NCBI GenBank assembly: GCA_049975065.1
Contig: JBNGDN010000019.1
DNA from: Hydrogenovibrio sp049975065
Lineage (GTDB): Bacteria > Pseudomonadota > Gammaproteobacteria > Thiomicrospirales > Thiomicrospiraceae
Direction: 5' to 3' (one strand)
DNA length: 26,253 bases
A model generated the notes under the pieces. That model worked only from the letters and a program-made list of their open reading frames with translations, was not told the origin of the DNA and did no database searches. Below are positions 7,648 to 13,632 of this stretch, in pieces; position 1 is the first letter of the stretch; the number at the start of each line of letters is the position of its first letter. Position numbers and translations under genes: made by a program.

Positions 7648-7950
7648 AACCAACCCTTTTAACAAATTCCTGAATGGGTTAATTATTGAAGAAAACACCT
7701 TTTATTTCAATTTCTTTTGCCGTACTTTTGACGACAGACTGCTAGCCCGAATGTTTCATAAATTTGTGCTGAGATTGCGCAGGGCATTGGTTTCACAAGG
7801 AAATTTTCGAAGAAGTGTCGTATCCACGATTACGACCGACTGAGAAAATATGGCTTGTGGAATCAAGGAACAAGCATGATCGGTGCAAATTTATGAAATA
7901 TTCGGGCTAAAATAGCCATTTTAAACAAGCAAACCTTTTGAGCAATTATC
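7648..7950. other. Intergenic region between divergent rppH and HAD phosphatase genes
   Basis: This 303-nt gap contains a 167-bp inverted-repeat structure listed separately and has no convincing gene. TAAAAT (7908-7913), inside the short inverted repeat GGCTA-AAA-TAGCC, could be a -10 box for the HAD gene, but no good -35 box precedes it. The promoter of rppH is not obvious. Confidence 0.35.
7743..7909. mobile_element. Possible MITE or structured element with 24-nt terminal inverted repeats
   Basis: The left arm 7743-7766 (begins TAGCCCGAAT) and the right arm 7886-7909 (ends ATTCGGGCTA) are inverted copies matching at 23 of 24 positions, separated by 119 nt. The outermost TA on both sides could be a TA target duplication, as made by IS630/Tc1-type transposases. 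The interior has no open frame of note but holds two smaller stems: GTCGTA/TACGAC (7818-7823, 7832-7837) and GCTTGT/ACAAGC (7853-7858, 7870-7875). A non-autonomous mobile element and a folded RNA or regulatory cruciform are both possible. Only the inverted repeat itself is certain. Confidence 0.45.
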
Positions 7951-8607
7951 ATGGCATTAGCAATCTTTGACTTGGATCACACTTTGATTAACGGCGACAG
8001 CGACTACCTGTGGGGAAAGTTTCTGATCGATAAGGGCGCGGTGGACAAGGCTGACTACGAGCGTCAAAACGAACGTTTTTATCAGGACTACCAAAACGGC
8101 ACCCTCGACATTATGGCCTATCAGCGGTTTTCGCTGGCACCCTTATCGCGATATGACATGGAAGCACTCGAACGCTGGCACTCGGAGTTTATGGAAACAG
8201 TCATTCACCCAATTTATCAGCCGAGAGCACAAGCATTGGTGGACGAGCACCGCGCCAAAGGCGACACCTTACTCATCATCACCGCCACCAACAGTTTTGT
8301 CACCCGCCCAATCGGTCAACTTTACGGCATTGACCATCTGATCGGCACGGATCCGGAAATTGTGGCAAACCGCTTCACCGGCGAGGTTGCGGGAGAACCG
8401 TCTTTTCAGCAAGGCAAGGTCTCACGTCTGCATGAATGGTTGATCTGTCACCATCACACCTTGGATGGCAGCAGCTTTTATTCGGATTCGCGCAACGACA
8501 TTCCGCTGCTCGATATTGTAGAAAACCCGGTAGCGGTCGATTGCGACGCCACCTTGAGGGCTTACGCGACAGAACGTCGCTGGCCGATTATCAGCCTGAA
8601 AGACTGA
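7951..8607 (+). CDS. HAD-IB family phosphatase, possibly histidinol-phosphatase
   Basis: This 218-residue cytosolic protein is a HAD-superfamily phosphatase of the SerB-like IB group. Motif I is FDLDHT (Asp7 nucleophile, Asp9 acid/base, Thr11). Motif II is in LLIITATNSF, a Lys comes in QQGKVSRLHEW, and motif IV is FYSDSRNDIPLL. The roughly 90-residue helical cap between motifs I and II fits subclass IB. In Pseudomonas a HAD-IB gene beside rppH (PA0335) has been reported, from memory, as the histidinol-phosphatase. That makes the same role plausible here, since hisG and hisD lie in this window. Substrate remains inference; phosphoserine phosphatase is an alternative. It is divergent from rppH and convergent with ffh. 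Confidence 0.85.
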   Translation: MALAIFDLDHTLINGDSDYLWGKFLIDKGAVDKADYERQNERFYQDYQNGTLDIMAYQRFSLAPLSRYDMEALERWHSEFMETVIHPIYQPRAQALVDEHRAKGDTLLIITATNSFVTRPIGQLYGIDHLIGTDPEIVANRFTGEVAGEPSFQQGKVSRLHEWLICHHHTLDGSSFYSDSRNDIPLLDIVENPVAVDCDATLRAYATERRWPIISLKD

Positions 8608-8652
8608 CGTCAGTGGTTTTTTCGCCAGTGATTTTTTTGAGGGTTGAGTTTT

Positions 8653-8683
8653 GCCAGGCCTGGTCAAAACGCCCAGGCCTGGC
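8653..8683. terminator. Paired CCAGGCCTGG palindromes forming a hairpin between HAD gene and ffh
   Basis: CCAGGCCTGG occurs at 8654-8663 and 8673-8682. With one extra flanking base pair they make perfect 11-nt inverted arms (8653-8663, 8673-8683) around the 9-nt loop TCAAAACGC. The hairpin lies 45 nt past the HAD stop and 24 nt past the ffh stop, so it can serve both convergent genes. Flanking T runs are short (TTT on the plus side), so termination strength is uncertain. Confidence 0.6.
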
Positions 8684-8707
8684 TTTAGTAGCCGCATTGA
8701 GACCCCA

Positions 8708-10084
8708 TTACCGTCCTGGCGGCAGCATCCCACCCATTCCCGGTGGCAATTTACCAGCCATGCCGCGCATCATGTTTTTCATGCCGCCTTTGGACACTTT
8801 TTTCATCATCTTCTGCATCTGTGTGAATTGCTTCATCATTTTATTGATGTCCTGAACCGTAGTACCGGAGCCTCGGGCGATGCGCTTTTTACGCGACCCT
8901 TTGATAATGGTGGGGTGCGCTCTTTCCTGAGGCGTCATGGAATAAATAATCGCTTCCAAGCGCTTGAAATCTTTCGCCACCGCCTGATTATTGATCTGAT
9001 CTTTTAATTGTCCCATGCCTGGCATTTTGCCCATTAAGCCGCCAACACCGCCCATTTGGTTGATTTGCTGCAATTGCTCCAAAAAATCCTCCAGATCGAA
9101 CTGACCGGATTTCTGAATTTTTTTGGCGAATTTCGCGGCTTTTTTCTGATCGATTTTGCTTTCCGCTTCCTCAATCAAGCTCAGTACATCGCCCATACCG
9201 AGAATGCGGCCGGCCATACGATCTGGGTGAAATGTCTCCAGCGCCTCGGTTTTTTCACCCGCACCAATAAACTTAATCGGCTTGCCGGTAATTTCGCGAA
9301 TCGACAAAGCGGCGCCGCCACGCGCATCCCCGTCGGTTTTGGTCAGCACCACACCGGTCAGCGGCAAGGCCTCATCAAAGGCCTTGGCCGTATTGGCGGC
9401 ATCCTGGCCGGTCATGGCATCCACCACAAACAGCGTTTCTATCGGTTTGACGGCTGAATGCAGACGCTGGATTTCCTCCATCATCTCATCATCAATGTGC
9501 AAGCGACCGGCGGTGTCCAAAATCAACACATCCACAAACTGCTTACGCGCTTCGGCACGGGCGCTATTGGCAATGTCTACCGGATCCTGGTCGGCGGAAG
9601 ACGGGTAAAACACCACATCAATCTGCTCCGCCAACGTTTCCAGCTGCTTGATGGCCGCCGGGCGGTAAACGTCCGCCGACACCACCATGACTTTTTTCTT
9701 TTCGCGCTCTTTTAACCAACGTGCCAGCTTGCCGACGGTGGTGGTTTTCCCCGCCCCTTGCAGGCCGGCCATCATAATCACCGCCGGTGGCTCAACATTA
9801 AAATTCAGCGGCGCGGCTTCCTGCCCCATCACTTCCGTCAGCTGCTCGCGGACAATTTTAATAAACGCCTGCCCGGGATTGAGACTGGTGGACACTTCCT
9901 GACCAATCGCCCGAGCCTGAACCTTGTCGATAAAACCTTTCACCACCGGCAGGGCGACATCCGCCTCCAACAAAGCACGACGCACGTCCCGCAAGGCCTC
10001 CTTAATATTGGATTCCGTTAAGCGCCCTTGACCGGTAATGGCTTTAAACGATTTCGCCAGACGATCCGATAAACTATCAAACAT
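8708..10084 (-). CDS. ffh: Signal recognition particle protein Ffh (SRP54)
   Basis: Ffh binds 4.5S RNA and hydrophobic signal sequences on ribosomes, and docks with FtsY to deliver inner-membrane proteins. The 458-residue protein has the N-terminal four-helix bundle (MFDSLSDRLAKSFKAI...) and the G domain with P-loop GLQGAGKTT (107-115). DTAGRLHID and TKTDGDARGGAAL are also present. The M domain is methionine-rich (MTPQERAHP, IARGSGTTVQDIN, MMKKVSKGGMKNMMRG) and ends in Gly/Pro/Met repeats. Length and every motif are standard. The ATG at 10084 has AGGA upstream. The divergent neighbour is ypjD, as in Escherichia coli. Confidence 0.97.
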   Translation of the reverse strand: MFDSLSDRLAKSFKAITGQGRLTESNIKEALRDVRRALLEADVALPVVKGFIDKVQARAIGQEVSTSLNPGQAFIKIVREQLTEVMGQEAAPLNFNVEPPAVIMMAGLQGAGKTTTVGKLARWLKEREKKKVMVVSADVYRPAAIKQLETLAEQIDVVFYPSSADQDPVDIANSARAEARKQFVDVLILDTAGRLHIDDEMMEEIQRLHSAVKPIETLFVVDAMTGQDAANTAKAFDEALPLTGVVLTKTDGDARGGAALSIREITGKPIKFIGAGEKTEALETFHPDRMAGRILGMGDVLSLIEEAESKIDQKKAAKFAKKIQKSGQFDLEDFLEQLQQINQMGGVGGLMGKMPGMGQLKDQINNQAVAKDFKRLEAIIYSMTPQERAHPTIIKGSRKKRIARGSGTTVQDINKMMKQFTQMQKMMKKVSKGGMKNMMRGMAGKLPPGMGGMLPPGR

Positions 10085-10424
10085 ATACTTTTCCTATCCT
10101 AATCAAGCCACTACAGCCGCTTATTAAACAACTGTTAACTTAAACTGCAAACAGCCGATTCGTTCACTGTGATAATGACTAACGAAACGCCCAATCCACA
10201 CACCGTCTAGCCTCCTATCGTGTGAAACAGTCAGGCTAAGGAATTGTGCTGAATTTCGTTTCATTTCAATTTAATTTTCGATATTATACGGCTTTAAGCC
10301 ATGAATATCTAAAATCGCATCGCCCCAAGGCAATATTCATGGGAACGATTTCGTAACAATCGCAACAAAAAAGAATCTGTAAAATGATACGCTACCTCGA
10401 CCCGCAACAATCGCAAGGATTAGA
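10085..10424. promoter_or_regulatory. Divergent promoter region between ffh and ypjD-like gene
   Basis: This 340-nt gap carries no gene I can support. A consensus minus-strand -10 box TATAAT (10288-10283), with a weak TTAGAT at an 18-bp spacing upstream, is the best ffh promoter. It would give a leader of about 190 nt. Beside it is the 11-nt symmetric GGCTTTAAGCC (10290-10300). TAGCCT (10208-10213) and AGGCTA (10233-10238) form a further stem within the ffh leader. For the plus-strand gene TAAAAT (10380-10385) is a possible -10 box. Confidence 0.45.
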
Positions 10425-11228
10425 ATGATCACCAGTGTTTTCACCGCAGTGTTTGCCAGTCTTCTGTATTTCTATGCCACCTATATTCTGTGGCAACGCT
10501 TTCAGCGTGACGACGACCAGACGGACGCATTCAATCGCCCCAAATTTCTACTGATTGTCTCACTGGCCGCATTGATACATCTGTTATCCTTTTCCGGTCA
10601 TTTAATTGAAAACCAGATGCTGCTGTTTCGCTTCGGCACAGGGTTGTCTTTAATCTCATGGATTGCCGTCATGATCCTGCTGATTACCAATATCAATAAA
10701 ACCACGGAAAATCTTGGTATTTTCATTTTTCCGCTGGCCGCCTTCACCACCTTATTACCCTTTGTCGGAAATGCGGTACAACCCTTGCCGCTGGCACTGG
10801 GCAGTCACATCCTTATTTCCATCACCGCCTACAGTTTGATGGGGCTGGCCGCCGCGCAGGCCACCCTCTACGCCATTCAAGAAAAACGCTTTCAAAAACG
10901 TCAGCTCAGCATTGTGTTCAAAAACCTGCCCCCTTTGCAAATTATGGAAAAAACCCTGATGCAACTGGTGCTGATCGGATTCATTTTCCTCAGCTTCGCT
11001 TTGTTGAGCGGCGTCTTCTTTATGGAAGACATTTTCGCCCAGCATCTTGTACACAAAACCTTCTTCGCCATTCTGGCCTGGCTAACCTACGGACTCTTGC
11101 TGTTCGGACATTTTCAGTTCGGCTGGCGCGGACAAAAAGCGGCCTACTACACCATCTGGGCCTACTTTCTGCTGATTCTCAGCTACATCGGCACGGAAAT
11201 TGTACTGAGTCTGCTGCGGGTACCCTAA
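10425..11228 (+). CDS. ypjD: YpjD-like CcsA/cytochrome c assembly family membrane protein
   Basis: This 267-residue integral membrane protein has about eight hydrophobic segments, starting with an N-terminal one (TSVFTAVFASLLYFYATYILW). It belongs to the CcsA/HemX-like family. The conserved part includes LGSHILISITAYSLMGLAAAQATLYAIQEK, a later HKTFFAILAWLTYGLLLFGHF, and WRGQKAAYYTIWAYFLLILSYIGTEIV. The histidines (in GSH, HKT and GHF) are candidate haem or quinone ligands, and a Trp-rich WWD segment like that of CcsA is not evident. The gene sits beside ffh and before a yfjD-type gene, as in E. coli, which is the main reason for the name. Its precise role is unproven even in E. coli. Confidence 0.8.
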   Translation: MITSVFTAVFASLLYFYATYILWQRFQRDDDQTDAFNRPKFLLIVSLAALIHLLSFSGHLIENQMLLFRFGTGLSLISWIAVMILLITNINKTTENLGIFIFPLAAFTTLLPFVGNAVQPLPLALGSHILISITAYSLMGLAAAQATLYAIQEKRFQKRQLSIVFKNLPPLQIMEKTLMQLVLIGFIFLSFALLSGVFFMEDIFAQHLVHKTFFAILAWLTYGLLLFGHFQFGWRGQKAAYYTIWAYFLLILSYIGTEIVLSLLRVP

Positions 11229-11333
11229 GCAGCGCACGAAACAGCGCGCGCGGAGTCAAATCTTTCCCTATCGGGTTGCCTGGCGGTTCACGGGCGACCT
11301 AAAAAGCATCCAAAAAGGCATCCAAAAAATGTC

Positions 11334-11363
11334 ATGGCAACTCCTAGTCTGAGCCGTTATAAT
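11334..11363 (+). promoter_or_regulatory. Promoter of the yfjD-like gene
   Basis: A consensus -10 box TATAAT (11358-11363) is preceded by ATGGCA (11334-11339) at an 18-bp spacing. The predicted start near 11370 leaves a leader of about 26 nt before the TTG start codon. The yfjD-like gene can thus be transcribed separately from ypjD, which ends 167 nt upstream of it. Confidence 0.55.
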
Positions 11364-11395
11364 TTCCGTTCGATTCACAACATGATAGAAATCTC

Positions 11396-12682
11396 TTGAA
11401 CTCAATACCCACATCCGCCCTTTTCGGGATACTGCTGTTGCTTATCGTTTTGTCCGCCCTCTTCTCCAGCTCCGAAACGGGGATGATGGCTTTGAACAAA
11501 TACCGCTTGAAACACAAGGTCAAACAGGGGCACAAGGGTGCCATTAAAGCGCAAAAACTGCTGGAAAGCCCCGACCGTTTGCTGGGGGTGATTCTGTTGG
11601 GCAACAACTTTGTCAACATCCTCGCTTCTTCCATTGCCACCATTATCGCCATGCGACTGATCGGTGAAGCGGGCATTGCCCTGGCGGCGGGCATACTGAC
11701 ATTGGTGATTTTGGTATTTTCGGAGGTGGCACCGAAAACACTGGCCGCCATGCACCCGGAACGCATCGCTTATCCGGCGGCTTATTTTCTGACGCCCTTA
11801 CTGAAGATTTTTTCGCCGTTGGTGTGGCTGGTCAACTTTTTTGCCAATAACTTTTTACGCCTGTTCGGCGTTAAGGTGACCCGCAACGACCCCGACAGCC
11901 ATGCGTTAAGCCATGAAGAACTGCAAACGCTGATCAACGAAGCCACTGGCCGCCTGCCCAAGCAGTATCGCACCATGCTCAACGGCATTATGCAGTTGGA
12001 AAGCATCACCGTTGAAGACGTTATGATTCCCAAACAGGATATTTACGCGATTGACGTGAACGAACCTTTGGAAGAGATCGTCAAGAAAATACTGCGCTCG
12101 CCTTTTACCCGCATCCCGGTCTATCGCGAAAGCTTGGACGATGACCTTCTCGGCATTATCAATCTGCGAAAGGCGCTGCCACTGTTGACCAAACAGGACT
12201 TGTCGCTGAAAGACATTATCAAAGCCACACGGCCAGGCTATTTTATTCCCGAAACCACCACACTGAACATCCAGCTTTCCAGTTTTAATGCACACAAACG
12301 CCACATGGCGCTGATTGTGGATGAGTACGGCAATCTGCAAGGCCTGCTGACGCTGGAGGATCTGCTGGAAGAAATCGTTGGTAAATTCAACACCGACAGC
12401 CGCGACAAGGCGTTTATGAAAGTGGACATGCACAAGGACGGTTCCATCACGTTTGATGCGTCCGAGTTCATTCGCGACCTCAACAAACTGTACCATTTCG
12501 AGTTGCCCACCAATGGCCCGAAAACCTTGAACGGCCTGATTCAGGAAGAATTGGAAACCCTGCCGGAAGAGGGCACCTGCCTGAAAGTCGGAAACTACAT
12601 TCTGGAAGTGATGGAAGTATCTAAAAGCGCGATTGAAAAGGTCAAGCTCAAGCAGATGGATCCGACCTTACGCTACAAATAA
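11396..12682 (+). CDS. yfjD: CNNM/CorC-HlyC family membrane protein with CBS pair (YfjD-type)
   Basis: This 428-residue protein has an N-terminal DUF21/CNNM transmembrane domain (about 1-190) with SSSETGMMALNKYRL, LLGNNFVNILAS and FSEVAPKTLAA. A pair of CBS domains follows (about 200-330; VEDVMIPKQDI, LIVDEYGNLQGLLTLEDLLEEIVG), then the C-terminal CorC_HlyC domain. Family members are linked to Mg2+/Co2+ export or resistance. The start is TTG at 11396, with no strong ribosome site. I accept it because E. coli YfjD, as I remember it, has the same 31 residues from its Met to ETGMM. An in-frame ATG is not available. The mini-frame MIEIS from ATG 11382 ends at a TGA overlapping this TTG. Confidence 0.85.
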   Translation: MNSIPTSALFGILLLLIVLSALFSSSETGMMALNKYRLKHKVKQGHKGAIKAQKLLESPDRLLGVILLGNNFVNILASSIATIIAMRLIGEAGIALAAGILTLVILVFSEVAPKTLAAMHPERIAYPAAYFLTPLLKIFSPLVWLVNFFANNFLRLFGVKVTRNDPDSHALSHEELQTLINEATGRLPKQYRTMLNGIMQLESITVEDVMIPKQDIYAIDVNEPLEEIVKKILRSPFTRIPVYRESLDDDLLGIINLRKALPLLTKQDLSLKDIIKATRPGYFIPETTTLNIQLSSFNAHKRHMALIVDEYGNLQGLLTLEDLLEEIVGKFNTDSRDKAFMKVDMHKDGSITFDASEFIRDLNKLYHFELPTNGPKTLNGLIQEELETLPEEGTCLKVGNYILEVMEVSKSAIEKVKLKQMDPTLRYK

Positions 12683-12744
12683 GCCCCACAAAACACGGAG
12701 ACCTCGCGGCAAGCGTGGTCGCATTCACCTTAAAAAGGAGAAGT

Positions 12745-13569
12745 ATGTCATTGATTTTTAATAATGACCAGGCCTGGCAAACATTGAAAAACGGTCTGAT
12801 CAGGCTGGCCAAACAAGAAGTGCAGCCACGTTTCCGTCATGTGGACCCTTCAACGAAAGCCGATGGCTCCATCCTCACCGAAGCCGATACCGAAATGCAA
12901 AAAGCGGTGCAGAGCTTTCTCACTGAACACTGGCCGCAATTCATGTTTCTGGGCGAAGAGTCCTCCAAGGAAGCGCAACAAACGGCTTTACGCTCGGAAA
13001 ACGGTTGCTGGATACTCGACCCTGTGGACGGCACCAGCAACTTTGCCAATGACATTCCCATTTACACGGTTTCTTTAGCACTGGTGATTCAGGGCGATGT
13101 GCAGGTCGGCATGGTGTACGACCCGGATCGAGATGAGCTTTTTGCTGCGCGAAAAGGATTGGGCGCTGAAATCAACGGTCAACCTTTACGAGCCCGTAGC
13201 GCCCATACCGAACTGAAACACTGTATCGGGCTGGTGGATTTCAAGCGGTTGCAGCCACCGCTTTCCACCGCTTTGGTTCTCAAGCCGCCTTATGCTTCGC
13301 AACGCAGCATCGGTTCAGTGGCGCTGGACTGGTGCTGGATTGCGGCCGGGCGGGGACAACTTTACTGCCACGGCGCGCAAAACATCTGGGACTACGCCGC
13401 TGGCTGGCTGATTTTAAATGAAGCCGGGGGTCAAAGCGCCACACTTCAGGGCGAAAGTGTGCTGGTGCCGCAAGTGGTCAAACGCTCTGCGGTCGCCGCC
13501 AGCACACCGAAACTGTTTCAACACTGGTTTGAAACCCTGCAAACTTATCAGCAATCGTCCAAGGACTGA
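12745..13569 (+). CDS. Inositol monophosphatase family protein (SuhB/CysQ/HisN group)
   Basis: This 274-residue Mg2+-dependent sugar- or nucleotide-phosphate phosphatase has the metal-binding residues of the FIG superfamily. These are Glu71 and Glu72 in FLGEES, Asp92-Pro-Val-Asp95-Gly-Thr97, and Asp216 in the second signature WDYAAGWLILNEAGG. The start is ATG 12745, preceded by AAAAAGGAG at ideal spacing; a GTG ten codons upstream lacks this. The substrate cannot be read from motifs: inositol-1-phosphate, 3'-phosphoadenosine-5'-phosphate and histidinol phosphate are all possible. It follows the yfjD-like gene by 62 nt on the same strand. Codons 8-11 contain one of the CCAGGCCTGG palindromes (12768-12777). 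Confidence 0.85.
   Translation: MSLIFNNDQAWQTLKNGLIRLAKQEVQPRFRHVDPSTKADGSILTEADTEMQKAVQSFLTEHWPQFMFLGEESSKEAQQTALRSENGCWILDPVDGTSNFANDIPIYTVSLALVIQGDVQVGMVYDPDRDELFAARKGLGAEINGQPLRARSAHTELKHCIGLVDFKRLQPPLSTALVLKPPYASQRSIGSVALDWCWIAAGRGQLYCHGAQNIWDYAAGWLILNEAGGQSATLQGESVLVPQVVKRSAVAASTPKLFQHWFETLQTYQQSSKD
12768..12777. repeat. CCAGGCCTGG copy inside the IMPase-family gene
   Basis: This exact copy of the 10-bp palindrome lies 23 nt after the start codon and is read as (GA)C-CAG-GCC-TGG, encoding Gln-Ala-Trp at residues 9-11. The reading frame differs from the coding copy in the ABC permease. Confidence 0.8.
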
Positions 13570-13583
13570 ACAAGTGGTATTCA

Positions 13584-13612
13584 CCAGGCCTGGTCAAAAT
13601 TGCCAGGCCTGG
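13584..13612. terminator. Paired CCAGGCCTGG palindromes between convergent IMPase and kinase genes
   Basis: CCAGGCCTGG at 13584-13593 and 13603-13612 is separated by the 9-nt spacer TCAAAATTG. The geometry is identical to that of the 8653-8683 pair, whose spacer also starts TCAAAA. Each copy is itself a palindrome, so the RNA could fold as one 10-bp hairpin or two small ones. A poly-A stretch follows at 13614-13619. It sits 14 nt beyond the IMPase stop and 20 nt beyond the kinase stop. Confidence 0.6.
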
Positions 13613-13632
13613 GAAAAAACCCGTAAACTGAG

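Noticed and set aside
11301..11329. Short direct repeat (A5-6 plus GCATCC, twice) before the yfjD-like promoter
   Set aside because: Two units of about 11-12 bp in A-rich DNA are too little to distinguish from chance.
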